A stretch of 64,000 bases of DNA from Shewanella maritima (GCF_004295345.1 NZ_CP036200.1:1860001-1924000), one strand, 5' to 3'. Shown: positions 1 through 9,937, numbered from the stretch's first letter. The notes: generated by a model from the sequence alone, not told the origin. Program-made: numbers and translations.

Positions 1-1679
1 GTCACATCAACCGGCACTCCTGGCGCGCTCGTATAATATGCATTAGCAACGGCTGATGTAGATTGGCCCACTGCAAGTGTGCTTTGCGCTAACACCACTT
101 CAACACGTGCCACCGAACCTGATAGCACTGACACGTTCGCCGTATCAAATTTACTGCTATCACTGTTAAGCGTGGCGGTCACTACCGCATCACCCGCACT
201 CGATACTGTCAGCTCACCATTGACTATGGTCGCGGTTGCATCGCCGCTCACAACCCAGCTCAAATCATGCGCTCCTAATTGCGCCGTTTGACCACTCGCA
301 TAATGCGCCGTTGCACTGAACACCTGGGTGTCATCCACGTTCATGGTCACCACTTTCGGACTAATGCTGATACGCTCTAACGCCACCACCATCACATTCA
401 CGTCCGCAAAGGCTTCCTGGCCACCAAAGCTCGCCTTAATGCGGGCATTCGACACACCCGCTTTACCGATAAGCACATTGCTCACCGTTGAGTCAAAGGC
501 TATCTCACTCGCGCCACCTTCAACCGTCAGTGTCGCTGCATTGCTCACATCGGCTGTGGTGTTATCTGACATCAAGGCCTCAACCTTAATTGCTTTACTG
601 CTGCCAAGCAGGAGGTTAATTGGATCAGGCGAAATACTTAGACTTGAGATACTCGCGCCCGATACCTTCACCGCCACCGACTGGCTGTCAAAATCAACGA
701 CTCCATCACCATCTGCATCATAATGAGCAAATAGCGTGGCATCACCTGCATCATTGGCTTTGATATTGGTATCATCCCAGCTTGCTGCATGCGCATTTGT
801 CGTGGTGTAAGTGATATTGCTGGCATCAAGCTCTAACACGCTGCCGTCAGTCATCAAACCGTACACGCGTGTCGCTAGCTCACCACCTTTTACTAGTGTT
901 AGCGTTGCTGGTAACGGTTGGTTCTCACCCGCATTCGATAGGATAATTTGATCTAACGTTGCCGCCGTGGTGTTAATCACCGCCGTCGCTGTCACCGATG
1001 TGTCCGCCGTTAATGTCGCCTGAACCGTGATTGCCTTACCCGATGCCGTCGCCGTCACCTTATGACCATCAATGGTGACGTCCTTGTCTTTCGAACTCCC
1101 TGCAATCGATAGCGGTGCAGCAGATGCATCCAAAATACTGGTCGTGTTGTCACTGTAAATCGCTGTCACTGTGTAATATTGACTAAAACCGTTCGCTATT
1201 GAGACTTCAGGTGGCGTCAACTGAAGACGTTCGATCTCTCTTTCTAAAATATTTAGCGTAAGGGGTTGAGAGGAGTAACTAGCCCCATTGCGGGTATACT
1301 TAGCCGTTAAAACTAAATCGCTTAACGGTGCAAGCGCTTTAATTCGAATATCGTCGCCACTTTGTAGTAACTCGATGAACGCTTGAGGGTCAATAGATTC
1401 ACCCTGAGGACGAGAAAAAGTGAGCTCGACCTCTGATGAAGGTGCAACCCCTATCGTTCCATCAGAGTAATAGACCTTGACTGTAACATTACGTTCTTCA
1501 CCAACAAAAAGACTAACCTCAGAGACTTCATCACCAAGCAGTAACTCAACAGCGTCAATCGTTGGGGCTGGATTACCATCAAGAAAGTTGCGATCACTAT
1601 CACTACAGCCAACTGACGCTATAGCTAACATGAACAGCAATAATAAAGTTTTTAATGAATACGACAATTGATCACACAT
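1..1679 (-). CDS. Ig-like (BIG2-type) repeat lipoprotein, 3' part outside window
   Basis: The reading frame is open from an ATG at 1679 to the left window edge, so about 560 residues are visible and the C-terminus is missing. The N-terminus is a lipoprotein signal: a hydrophobic stretch ending in the lipobox-like ASVGC at about residues 21-25, followed by SDSD. The rest is a string of beta-rich modules of about 90 residues of the bacterial Ig-like type, with recurring phrases such as VYYSDGT, YSDNTT and ATATVT-like strands. It is the last visible gene of a minus-strand run and starts 26 bp after the OmpA-like gene. A cell-surface adhesin or structural lipoprotein is inferred from architecture only. 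Confidence 0.8.
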   Translation of the reverse strand, partial: MCDQLSYSLKTLLLLFMLAIASVGCSDSDRNFLDGNPAPTIDAVELLLGDEVSEVSLFVGEERNVTVKVYYSDGTIGVAPSSEVELTFSRPQGESIDPQAFIELLQSGDDIRIKALAPLSDLVLTAKYTRNGASYSSQPLTLNILEREIERLQLTPPEVSIANGFSQYYTVTAIYSDNTTSILDASAAPLSIAGSSKDKDVTIDGHKVTATASGKAITVQATLTADTSVTATAVINTTAATLDQIILSNAGENQPLPATLTLVKGGELATRVYGLMTDGSVLELDASNITYTTTNAHAASWDDTNIKANDAGDATLFAHYDADGDGVVDFDSQSVAVKVSGASISSLSISPDPINLLLGSSKAIKVEALMSDNTTADVSNAATLTVEGGASEIAFDSTVSNVLIGKAGVSNARIKASFGGQEAFADVNVMVVALERISISPKVVTMNVDDTQVFSATAHYASGQTAQLGAHDLSWVVSGDATATIVNGELTVSSAGDAVVTATLNSDSSKFDTANVSVLSGSVARVEVVLAQSTLAVGQSTSAVANAYYTSAPGVPVDV

Positions 1680-1705
1680 AAAGTACACCCTTAATCTTTG
1701 TGCAA

Positions 1706-2749
1706 TTATTTACAACTAAACAACAATACATAGTCGACACGACGCTCATATGGGGCGACGTTACCTGGTAATAACGTTTGCTCTCTTTGCGCTCCAAGCG
1801 CTTTAACCTCTGCAGTTCCTAATTGCCCACCAAGCGCGCCCTTAATATAATCTTTCACTCGCCCAGCTCTTTTATTAGCAAGCCAAGCGTTATAGCCAGC
1901 CTCGCCAACGCCATCGGTATAGCCATAGACTTTAGTGCTGTCCAACTTACAATCGTTTTGGATATACTCTCTCGCCTTATTCAATGCAGCCATTGGATAA
2001 GTGATATGAAGTTGCGATGAGTTATTATCAAAATACCAGGAACCAAAAATTTCTCGCTGGACACTAGGGAGCGTTTTTTTTTGCTTTACAGCGTTAACGG
2101 CATCCACTTTCGATGTATGACGAGAAAGCTTTCGCACCCTTTTCACCTCTTGAGGCTCAGGGTAGATAACAGGCTTTGCGCTGCTAAAATGATCTTTGTT
2201 AGGCACCGAACAGCAAATAAATGAAAAGCTGAGCAAATGCGAATCGGCCTGCCCGACATTGTCTTTACCCAAATTCGGAAAATATTGGTACTCTAGACGC
2301 CCCGACCAATCCTCCGATATTGAAAACTGATATCCCGCGCCCAAAATAGGTGAAAAGCCAAAATCATAATTGGTTTCTTCTGTCGGAGTCGTCAAATAAC
2401 CCGCCCAAGGCGATAGCCCGGCTTTTACAAAAAAGCGATCGGAGTCATCATTATTGAAATTAAAGTGGTATAACGCTGATAACTCACCAACAAAAAAACC
2501 ACCTTTATTTCCATTTAACTCTTGCGCCTCACCCAAAGAGTACAAGCCAGCCTCAAGTGATATATCTTGATTAATGGGGGTATTAAAGAACAAACCATAA
2601 GCAAATGTACTAGGCGAAGTCAGATTATTTTCGTAGTGTTGATAAGCAAGCTTCAACCCCACTTCAATATCAGATTCAGAGGCGAAACAACAGGCAGATA
2701 TCATCCAGCTCAAAGCGATAATGCTCTGAAGTTTAAGAGTATATTTCAT
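1706..2749 (-). CDS. OmpA-family outer-membrane protein
   Basis: This 347-aa protein has a signal peptide (first ~23 residues, ending SACCFA), an N-terminal beta-barrel of about 180 residues with alternating aromatic strands, a linker rich in K/R/S, and a C-terminal OmpA-like peptidoglycan-binding domain from about residue 235. The domain contains YGYTDGVGEAGYNAWLANKR, the usual G-x-TD...N..LS..RA..V motif. The barrel should sit in the outer membrane and the C-terminal domain should hold it to peptidoglycan. It starts 8 bp after the EAL gene, whose last codons supply a GGG-containing ribosome-binding site, so the two are probably translationally linked. Confidence 0.87.
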   Translation of the reverse strand: MKYTLKLQSIIALSWMISACCFASESDIEVGLKLAYQHYENNLTSPSTFAYGLFFNTPINQDISLEAGLYSLGEAQELNGNKGGFFVGELSALYHFNFNNDDSDRFFVKAGLSPWAGYLTTPTEETNYDFGFSPILGAGYQFSISEDWSGRLEYQYFPNLGKDNVGQADSHLLSFSFICCSVPNKDHFSSAKPVIYPEPQEVKRVRKLSRHTSKVDAVNAVKQKKTLPSVQREIFGSWYFDNNSSQLHITYPMAALNKAREYIQNDCKLDSTKVYGYTDGVGEAGYNAWLANKRAGRVKDYIKGALGGQLGTAEVKALGAQREQTLLPGNVAPYERRVDYVLLFSCK

Positions 2750-2757
2750 AAGAGATA

Positions 2758-3498
2758 CTACCCTAATGGTGAAAGTTTGATGCGATTGCTTTCGAATAGA
2801 TATCCCTGATAATAGCTATGATCGATATTTAGAGATTTGAGGCTATGTAACTGATTTACCGTCTCAACACGTTCGAAAACGATGAAGTCAAACTTATTTG
2901 AAAAATCATTCCAATGTAGATTTTTAGAAAAGCTTTCTAAACAAATTTCATCTTTTGGAACTTGTAATTTCACGGAGTTAAATAACCTAAGTAAATCCCG
3001 GCTTCTATAGTCTCCTTGAGCCCAGTCATAATCATCTGCGCATAAATGAACTAAATGCTTTTTTAAAAACAATAATCCTTGTTCATAAACTCGGCATGGT
3101 GCGCATAAGTTTCTCTCAGTTATTTCACAGACAAGCTCCATTCCACGAACTTTTAATAATTCAGAAAATTCAACAATCTTCTTAAGTAATTTAGAATCGC
3201 AAAGCTCATAGACTTCAAAGTTTACAAATAAACTTTTCCCTTCCATATCATACTTATAAAAACAGGCGCTTTGCTCAATGAAATAGAACAGTCGGTCCAT
3301 CAATAGGCCAGCATTAAATAGTCTATCTTTAACACTACCGACGTTATCAATTAACACTTCATAACCAACAACACCATCTTGCCCGTAAATTTCTTCCAAC
3401 TTATAATCGACACTGGCGTTTAGAAGGTCTTGACCAAGGTGGAGTGCCTGGTTAGTAAAAATACCATTCAGGAGCTGACAATTATCAAACTTGCTCAT
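2758..3498 (-). CDS. Divergent EAL-domain protein (possible c-di-GMP phosphodiesterase or sensor)
   Basis: This 246-aa protein is essentially a single EAL domain without a recognisable sensory partner. The sequence has diverged, but the positions that bind metal and c-di-GMP in the family can be matched: E in GYEVL (for EAL), N in VNFEV, E in CEITE, the aspartate pair in ADDY, K in VKLQ, E in FERVET and Q in YYQGY. The loop after DD is unusual (YDWAQGD rather than FGTGYSS), so activity is uncertain and a binding-only role is possible. It overlaps the upstream winged-helix gene by 14 bp and precedes an OmpA-like gene, which suggests c-di-GMP-linked control of a surface structure. Confidence 0.8.
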   Translation of the reverse strand: MSKFDNCQLLNGIFTNQALHLGQDLLNASVDYKLEEIYGQDGVVGYEVLIDNVGSVKDRLFNAGLLMDRLFYFIEQSACFYKYDMEGKSLFVNFEVYELCDSKLLKKIVEFSELLKVRGMELVCEITERNLCAPCRVYEQGLLFLKKHLVHLCADDYDWAQGDYRSRDLLRLFNSVKLQVPKDEICLESFSKNLHWNDFSNKFDFIVFERVETVNQLHSLKSLNIDHSYYQGYLFESNRIKLSPLG

Positions 3499-3889
3499 CT
3501 TTACCCTCCAATATCATGTAACCTAAGCCTCGTGCAGTTACTACAACCCACGATGTATCTTTTAGGAGTATTCTTAGCTGATTAACAAGAACAGGAAGAC
3601 TTCCTCCTCCGACTGGGATCCGCCCCCATATTGCGGACTCAAGATCCGCTTTAGAAATAATCTTTCCTGCATGCTCTAATAGAATACATAAAAGTCGTAA
3701 TACTTTTACGCTACAAATCTGAGCTTCATCAGCTTCAGGTAAATAGAGTTGAACAGATTCGGAAAAGGCCAAACTACCGCTATTATTGAGCTTTACAGAA
3801 AATCCTGCTTGCCAAATTTTTCGGGTCGACTTATCACAATTAATACAATGCGGAGAAGAACAGATCGCTACGCAACTAGATTCAATCAT
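3485..3889 (-). CDS. OmpR/ToxR-type winged-helix protein with Cys-rich N-terminus
   Basis: The C-terminal two thirds match the winged-helix DNA-binding domain of the OmpR/CadC type, with ICSVKVLRLLCILLEHAG, the recognition-helix region LPVLVNQLRILLKD and the wing VVTARGLGYMIL. There is no receiver domain and no membrane segment. The N-terminus is cysteine-rich (CVAICSSPHCINC, residues ~6-18) and could bind metal. I chose the ATG at 3889 over one 36 bp upstream because AAGGG lies about 10 bases ahead of it. It overlaps the EAL gene by 14 bp and is probably the first gene of the operon, whose regulator it may be. Confidence 0.77.
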   Translation of the reverse strand: MIESSCVAICSSPHCINCDKSTRKIWQAGFSVKLNNSGSLAFSESVQLYLPEADEAQICSVKVLRLLCILLEHAGKIISKADLESAIWGRIPVGGGSLPVLVNQLRILLKDTSWVVVTARGLGYMILEGKDEQV

Positions 3890-4343
3890 TTTTGAAACAC
3901 CCTTAAATAAAATCCATAAAATCATAATAACTAATTAACAATCCATAAACTTATTTAGAATTATTAAACATTAAAATGCATCAATCATCGCTATACTACA
4001 TAAGCAATGGTTAAAGATGATTATCAGATGTAATTTTAATTAACACTAAAATGATAAGTACCAATACACTACAGCTATACCTCACAAAGAAACAAAGGTA
4101 GCTCACACTCGCCAAAACAAACCTTATCAAGCAAAACAACACGCAACCCCTACCCAATAATTAACAACAATTATAATTAGCAAGCCGTTGCTTGAACTTA
4201 TTTGCGACCCCATATTTACTTTAGTTTTATATTCACAAAAATGATGCGATTAGGCTTGTTTCAAAGACTGAGTTAACCCATAGAATTGTTTCTTTTATAA
4301 TCAACATAAATAGGCAATTCTCATATACCTATGCGGTAGGTTG
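3890..4343. other. AT-rich intergenic region
   Basis: This stretch lies ahead of the minus-strand winged-helix operon and before the insertion-sequence debris. It is strongly AT-rich and holds no convincing open frame. It must contain the operon's promoter, but I could not assign one with confidence. Confidence 0.5.
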
Positions 4344-4863
4344 CCTGAAGAAAGAGGAGAGACAGCATGCGGATGTCAAGCATCGGAAGATGAAGTATCT
4401 CAACAATGGTACCGACTCCGATCTCGCTCCGATTAAGAAACTGGTTGAGGTTACCGGTGGCTTCAAAAGGCGAAAACGTACTTGGTCAACGTTACAAGGA
4501 TTTGAGTCGCTGCGAAGCTATGATGAAAGGCTATAACTTACAGCAATTGCCCAAGGGTTTAGTCTTTCACTCAGATAGAGGCTCGCAATATACCAGCTAG
4601 CACTATCGTAAATTACTCACCAATTATTGTATCAGAGCTAGTATGGGAGACGTGGGTGCTTGTCGGTATAATGCCGTTGTTGAGCGGTTCTTCGGTAGCT
4701 TGAAGGGTGACTGGTTGTAGAAAGCACCACAACCAACTCGTGAGCAAATGAGAAACGATGTAAACGCGTATATGCGTTATTACAACTTAGACAGGCTTCA
4801 TACAGCTAATGATGACCTGTCGCCAATTGAGCATGAACTAAATTCCCTAATAACAGTGTCTTG
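4344..4863 (+). mobile_element. Chimeric insertion-sequence remnant: IS6-type tail joined to IS3-type DDE segment
   Basis: Two transposase fragments are joined near 4512. The first (about 4344-4530) reads ERQHADVKHRKM...TGGFKRRKRTWSTLQGFESLR, which resembles the C-terminus of IS6-family transposases. The second (about 4510-4863) reads GLVFHSDRGSQYTS, a stop, HYRKLLTNYC...NAVVERFFGSLKGDWL, another stop, then NAYMRYYNLDRLH. That is the end of an IS3-family OrfB, with the second D and the E separated by 35 positions. In-frame stops interrupt it, so it is dead. Terminal repeats were not found. It sits directly ahead of an orphan C-terminal fragment, as expected if insertions destroyed a host gene here. 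Confidence 0.8.
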
Positions 4864-4889
4864 AATTAGTTGCGCGGAACAGTAAAGAA

Positions 4890-5183
4890 GTGATTGAGGT
4901 ACTGAGCCTGCATATGAATAGCTTAACGGATAATGCCACTTATTTGGGTGATATCATGATTGGTGGCGCCACAATTGAACCTTTTGAGACCTGTACTTAT
5001 GAAGTTGAGAGTGTCAATGGATATGAAGGTGTGCTTGTACTGGATGATGAGCAGGTAATTAGCATTAACAAAGGAAAAGGTGATATTCACATCGAAGAGA
5101 CCGGTAGTGGTTCACTTGGCTTCTTATCACTGCTAGGCTTATTGGGGTTATCGCTAGCACTCAGAAACTCACTGATTAAGTAA
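4890..5183 (+). pseudogene. Orphan C-terminal fragment with GlyGly-CTERM sorting tail
   Basis: The frame opens near the end of the IS3 remnant and could be read from about 4860 (LELVARNSKEVIEVLSLH...). It ends with GSGSLGFLSLLGLLGLSL followed by a few polar residues with a final lysine. That Gly/Ser motif, hydrophobic helix and basic end are the GlyGly-CTERM signal processed by rhombosortase in Shewanella and Vibrio. Such tails belong to much larger secreted enzymes, so this is probably the 3' end of a gene cut by the adjacent insertion. The GTG at 4890 is only a nominal start. The preceding ~75 residues show no family I recognise. Confidence 0.65.
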
Positions 5184-5240
5184 CGATTTTAAGCGCTCCC
5201 TGACCGCGCTTTGGCCTGCTGATGCGTGTTGTTGGCTTTT

Positions 5241-5294
5241 TTATTCAGCTGAGTAATTAGATTAGTTAATCCCAAATAATCATCCATAACTGGA
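5241..5294 (+). promoter_or_regulatory. Putative promoter of RNA element A2
   Basis: The segment contains AGTTAAT, AATAATC and ATAACTGG in the same order as the region before element B1 (8791-8834), and similar AT-rich blocks precede the other copies. ATAACT is a plausible -10 box. No good -35 hexamer is visible, so an activator or another sigma factor may be involved. Confidence 0.35.
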
Positions 5295-5514
5295 GAAGCT
5301 CTCAGCAAAAGATGTAGATTGTGCTTGTTGTTTTCACTGTCTTGACTCCACTTAACTGTAAAGTAGCTTCATGCGCAGGGATAGTGAAAACAACAAACCT
5401 CAATATGTGACAACAACGTCACTACTTTAGCTTGATGGACATAGACGCTCGTCGACACTAAGGTGTGTTAGGCAAGCTCCTTCACCTGCTAGTTTCTAAC
5501 TAGCAGGTCTTTTT
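5295..5514 (+). ncRNA. Repeated structured RNA element, type 2 (copy A2)
   Basis: The core is a near-perfect stem: GTTGTTTTCACTGTC at 5327-5341 pairs with GATAGTGAAAACAAC at 5380-5394, with one G-U pair. It is followed by a CATAGACGC motif near 5439 and an intrinsic terminator at 5484-5514. Related copies lie at 9121-9319 and 10341-10551. In them both arms of the stem change together (GTTACTCTCAC/GTGAGAGTGAC and GTTGCTTTCAC/GTGAAAGCGAC), which supports a conserved RNA structure. The transcription start is inferred. I do not recognise a described RNA family. The downstream gene here is a TonB receptor. Confidence 0.6.
5484..5514 (+). terminator. Intrinsic terminator of RNA element A2
   Basis: A perfect 11-bp stem (ACCTGCTAGTT/AACTAGCAGGT) with a 3-base loop is followed by CTTTTT. 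Confidence 0.85.
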
Positions 5515-5873
5515 ACCTTTTTAGGGGTAAATTAAAACCAAACAACCACTCTTAAGCCCGCGTAAACTCGAGTCACAATAAGCTCTCTCTTGAGTTGTTA
5601 TCATTTGCCTTTTTATAGCTGAAGCCCCCTCCTTCTCAACACAATCACTAGGCAAATTTTATAAACACTCTTTTACGAATTTGATAAAGATGTAGAAAAC
5701 CTGCTTTGCTGGTCCAGCCTTAAGTTATGAGTTAATACCGATTTACATGCATTCAAGATTGCTTAATAAATTATTATGAATAATAAATCTTCTTTCTTTG
5801 TTGTCACCGTTATGTTGGTAGCGGATATCACACTTATCCAACTAATAATGAAAGCAACAATTAAGGGAAGATA
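5515..5873 (+). other. Spacer between RNA element A2 and TonB receptor gene, homologous to 9320-9709
   Basis: No gene is seen. The stretch shares several blocks with the spacer behind element B2, notably CTTCTCAACACAATC near 5632 (matched near 9463), and so belongs to the same repeated unit. The TonB receptor promoter should lie towards its right end. AAGGGAAG ahead of 5874 is the ribosome-binding site. Confidence 0.5.
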
Positions 5874-8698
5874 ATGATTCAAACTAAATTAGCGAAGTCA
5901 ATCGCATTGGCGTGTTGTGGCGTATTTTTTACGTCTTATGCTTACTCCAGTGAAGACACAATAGGGACATCGATCGAGCGAATTGAGGTGACAGGTTCAA
6001 AAATAAAAAGAATTGGCGAGTTGTCTCCAACACCAGTTACTGTGATATCAGGTGCTGACATGGCACAAATGGGAATAACAAATGTCGCTGACTTGTTAAA
6101 TAAATTACCTTCATCAACAGTGGGAATTTCTCCTGAAACCTCAAACGGATTTGTATTTGCAGCCGGACTAAACCAAACCAATTTGAGAGGGTTGGGTTCA
6201 GATCGTACGTTAGTGCTTGTTAATGGGCGGCGTTTTGTTGCTGGCTCAAATGGTGATTCCGCTGTCGATTTAAATACAATACCAACAGCAATGATCCAAC
6301 GAATTGAAGTTATAACTGGAGGCGCATCTGCAGTTTACGGCTCAGATGCAATCGCGGGTGTTGTCAATATTATTACTCGCACAAATGTGGATGGTATTGA
6401 ATTAGATGCAACCTATACTCAGCCACAGCAATCAGGAGGTGAGGAAACTCAATTCTCTTTAACTGCTGGAGGTGATTTTCTAGATGGTCAGCTAACTGCT
6501 GTATTCAATGCCACATTTGCTCAGCAAACACAGCTAACTAACTCTGGAAGAAGTTTTTTATCTAACCCTGTAGGCAGTATCTATAACCCAGACTACGACT
6601 CAAGCGATCCTAATAGTCCTGCAAAAGTACCATATGAAGGTAGAAAGCCACTATCATGGATTAACGAGGCTGGTACATTTTCGACTAATTCAGGGCAGTA
6701 TACTTTTGATAGTAATGGTGAGTTAAAGTTATTTGATTACGGCGAAGGCCTAATACCTGGGCCGGGTAATAATTCTAACTACTGTGGCCCCAGCTGTGAA
6801 GGGTATGATCCTATCAACTACGGCTTAGTTAGAACGCCGCTCGATAGAAAAGTATTCACTTTGAATACAAGCTACGATATTAATGATGATCATACAGTAT
6901 TTTCTGAAATAACGTATGTTGATTATCAAACTAATGGAGAGAGCTCTCCTGTATTCCATAGCTCTAATGCAATGTCTATTGATAATGCTTTTTTACCGGA
7001 AGATGCTAAAGACGTGTTAATCCAAGATGGATTAGATAGTTTTAATCTAGCGAGAATGGACACTGAGTTTGGCAATAGGTTATATGAGCAAAACCGTAAA
7101 ACATTTCGTTTTTTGGTCGGACTTGAAGGTGCGTTGACAGATAATTGGGACTACTCAATTCATGCGCAACGTGGTCAGCTAGATGAAACAACGATATGGC
7201 GTGGCGAAATATGGTCAGAACGCTACGATCAAGCAAAGGATGCCGTATGGCTAAATGGTGAAATAGCTTGTAGGAGTGCAACAGCAAGAGCAGCTGGTTG
7301 CGTTCCATTGAACTTATTTGGTGTAGATCAAGCAAGCCAAGAAGCAATTGACTGGGTAGGAACCCAAGCTGGTCAGACGGCAACGACAACTCAAACTTCG
7401 TTTGGAGCAGTATTGAGTGGTGCATTATGGGAGTTACCTGCTGGCTTTGTGTCAACAGCCTTTTCTTTGGATTATAGAAAAGAACAGTCTGAAACTAACC
7501 CTGATCAAGCATTGGTCGATGGAACTATTTTTGGCAATACCTCATTACCGATGTCAGGCGAATATGATGTCACTGAAATAGCTGCTGAAGTTAGTATTCC
7601 GATCCTAGAAGAACAATTCCTTGTAGATAGCTTAACTCTTGATTTAGCTTATCGCTGGATGGACTATAGTACTACGGGGCCAATGATGCATGGAAAGTCG
7701 GGTTAAACTGGTCTCCTACATCAGATCTGAAAGTGAGAGCTACACGTTCAAAGTCTGTTAGAGCGCCAAACATTGGTGAACTATTTGACCCTGGAGGGCA
7801 AACATTCACATCAATAACAGATGTTTGTGACTCAATCAATATTAACTTAGGTAGCAGCGCTCACAGAGCGGCTAATTGTAGGGCTGCTGGTTTATCAGAA
7901 GGATGGAACCCTACAGATGATTGGTATCAAGGGACGCGTCCAGGCATGATTACAGGCAATCCTGACTTAAAAGAAGAAACGTCAAATGACTATACAATAG
8001 GTTTAGTTTATACCCCTGATTACATTGAAGGATTCTCATTTACTTTGGATTATTGGGCATTTGCTATCGACGATGCAATTTCTTATATAGCAGTCAATAC
8101 AGCCGTGAAATATTGTTACGATTCAGAATCCTTGAGCAACATTTATTGCGACCTCTTTACCCGAGACGACAACACGGGGAATATCATTGATTATGTTAAT
8201 AAGCCTGTTAACTCTGCATCATATAATGTGAAAGGATTAGATATCGAATCTCGGTATTTCTATGAAACATCTGCACATGGTGATTTTAACTTTCGAGTTA
8301 TAGCAACATACTTGGAGCAATGGGAGTACAACCCAACAGGGTTTGCCAGTGATTTACAAAAAGATGTGGGGGAGTATACAGATCCTCGTTGGAAAGCCAT
8401 GTTCAGTTTGGGCTGGACCTATGATGATTTGACCCTTGAAGCTCGTGCAAACTACCGTCATTCAGCTGTTGCTAGCAATGATTGGGTGCCAAGTGACAAT
8501 AATTATAATGATATTCCGTCACATACCACTTGGGACTTTACGGGCAGTTATGTACTAACTGATGACTTAGATTTGCGTTTTGGTATAAAGAACGCCTTTG
8601 ATCTTGAGCCACCACGTAACCCATACGTTTACGATGGTGATGGCTATTATGATACTCAAGGGCGCGCATTTTTCTTAGGAGCTAACTACAGATTATAA
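5874..8698 (+). pseudogene. TonB-dependent receptor, frameshifted near 7678
   Basis: This is a complete receptor of about 940 residues apart from one frameshift. It has a signal peptide (ending YAYSS), a plug domain with IERIEVTGSKIKR, LRGLGSDRTLVLVNGRR and the IQRIEVITGGASAVYGSDAIAGVVNIIT block, then a 22-strand barrel ending in a C-terminal aromatic pattern (FFLGANYRL). The frame breaks at the G run 7676-7679. Adding one G joins YSTTG to ANDAWKVGLNWSP and restores the frame. It would import a substrate across the outer membrane using TonB energy, but the ligand cannot be read from the sequence. It lies between RNA elements A2 and B1, in the slot occupied elsewhere in the array by other genes. 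Confidence 0.88.
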
Positions 8699-8834
8699 GC
8701 ACGATCTAACCTCCTATCATTACCTATAGTGGTAGGAGGTTGGTCATTCAGTGTTAATCCTGGATATTCAGGCAACTCTTTTATTCAGCGGGGTTAATTA
8801 TGCTAGTTAATAAAAAATAATCTCTTATAACTGG

Positions 8835-9041
8835 ACGATTGCTCTACAAAAAACTAATTTGGTCTTGAGGTTGCTGCTGTGCATCACCCTAAGTAACGAT
8901 GGAACTGTCATGTCGCTCATGTTGTTCATATTACTATTTTGTGCAGTAGCGCTCTCATCATAGTAAAAGGCGCCATTTAATCCCTACCTAATGCGCCAAT
9001 AGCTCGTCCTTGCCGGTAGTCGACATTGTTACCGGCTTTTA
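8835..9041 (+). ncRNA. Repeated structured RNA element, type 1 (copy B1)
   Basis: The element begins after an AT-rich promoter-like block (8791-8834, with AGTTAAT and TATAACTGG) and ends in a terminator at 9012-9041 (GCCGGTA/TACCGGC plus TTTT). Just before the terminator is a hairpin GGCGC...GCGCC around 8977-9000. The same layout, with changed sequence, recurs at 10039-10258 and in decayed form at 10912-11100. The start site is inferred and no known family is recognised. Confidence 0.5.
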
Positions 9042-9120
9042 CTTCCTATCAGTATTAAACCTTTTGGGCCTACGGCCTGTGAAACCCATTTATCATAGTT
9101 AATCTTTTATAATTAGTAGC

Positions 9121-9319
9121 ATTGTGAGTAAAGGGGAGATTGATTTCGTTACTCTCACTGAGTTTACACCACTTATCTCTTAGGTTGCTTCACAGCTTGG
9201 ACTGTGAGAGTGACAAGGTTTATCTATACAATATACCTTGATAAACATAGACGCTTGTCTACATAAACCGTCTAGGTAAGGTCTTTCACCCGCTAGCTTC
9301 TGGTTAGCGGGTCTTTTTT
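9121..9319 (+). ncRNA. Repeated structured RNA element, type 2 (copy B2)
   Basis: It is preceded by TATCATAGTTAATC and TATAATTAGTAGC at 9091-9120, the latter holding a consensus TATAAT -10 box. GTTACTCTCAC (9148-9158) pairs with GTGAGAGTGAC (9204-9214). Relative to copy A2, pairs inside the stem have changed on both sides. CATAGACGC occurs near 9246. It ends in a strong terminator at 9288-9319 (ACCCGCTAGC/GTTAGCGGGT plus CTTTTTT). Confidence 0.6.
9288..9319 (+). terminator. Intrinsic terminator of RNA element B2
   Basis: A 10-bp stem with one G-U pair and a 5-base loop is followed by CTTTTTT. It differs in sequence from the A2 and C2 terminators but has the same geometry. Confidence 0.85.
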
Positions 9320-9709
9320 GGACAAAAGCTTTTTTAATTAATTCGACATACGTGATGCGTTATACCAAATAATCAAACTTAACCCCCACTAAAGCGTTTG
9401 TTGCGATAAGATATTAATTGAGCCGTTATCACGCTAGCCTGTTATTATTGCAGTTGAAACACCCTTCTCAACACAATCGCTTGGCAAGTTTTGGTAGCGG
9501 CTTTTTTAGTTGTGCACCTGCTTTTGTCAAACTCGGCCTTACCCTAAACATTTCACCTGATTAGCCAATATGTGAGTATCACGAGATATTTCTGATGAGC
9601 ACCCTGTTACGTTAGTGCTATCACGATTAAGTGATACGGTTTTCAGATAGGTGTGAGGGTGGGATGAAACACCTACGCTCATACCTCAACCTTACAAGAG
9701 TGCATTGTT
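9320..9709 (+). other. Spacer behind RNA element B2
   Basis: No gene is seen. Blocks here align with 5515-5700 (including CTTCTCAACACAATC near 9463) and in part with 10552-10690, so the spacer is part of the repeated unit. It leads into the 75-aa membrane protein gene. Confidence 0.45.
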
Positions 9710-9937
9710 ATGAAAATTCAAATTATTGTCGCGTTATTGTGTTTTGCTGTATTTGGTGCTTTATTGCCTGGCTCCCACTATGTCTATGCCACCTACTGTG
9801 ACACGATGGCAGGTTTTTATCTATCATTCGTGGTGGTAATGATTATGTGGATAAGCTTATTTGCAGGGTTTGCAAGTTTGTTTTTCCACAAATTAAAGGC
9901 CTTATACCAATCTGTGATTGATTACCAAGCAATGTGA
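9710..9937 (+). CDS. Small two-helix membrane protein within the RNA array
   Basis: The 75-aa product has two predicted membrane helices (about residues 4-22 and 35-57) separated by a short loop containing a cysteine, then a basic and amphipathic tail FHKLKALYQSVIDYQAM. No family is recognised. That it is a real gene is supported by a decayed copy at 10753-10830, whose translation (FHNFKELYQSVVDCQVA) aligns with its C-terminus in the correct frame. It follows RNA elements B1 and B2. A toxin, or a membrane partner of the RNAs, is possible but unproven. Confidence 0.6.
   Translation: MKIQIIVALLCFAVFGALLPGSHYVYATYCDTMAGFYLSFVVVMIMWISLFAGFASLFFHKLKALYQSVIDYQAM

Noticed and set aside
79..723. Plus-strand frames rich in S/T/A at the left edge
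   Set aside because: They lie antisense to the Ig-repeat lipoprotein, which has a signal peptide and an uninterrupted frame to the window edge.
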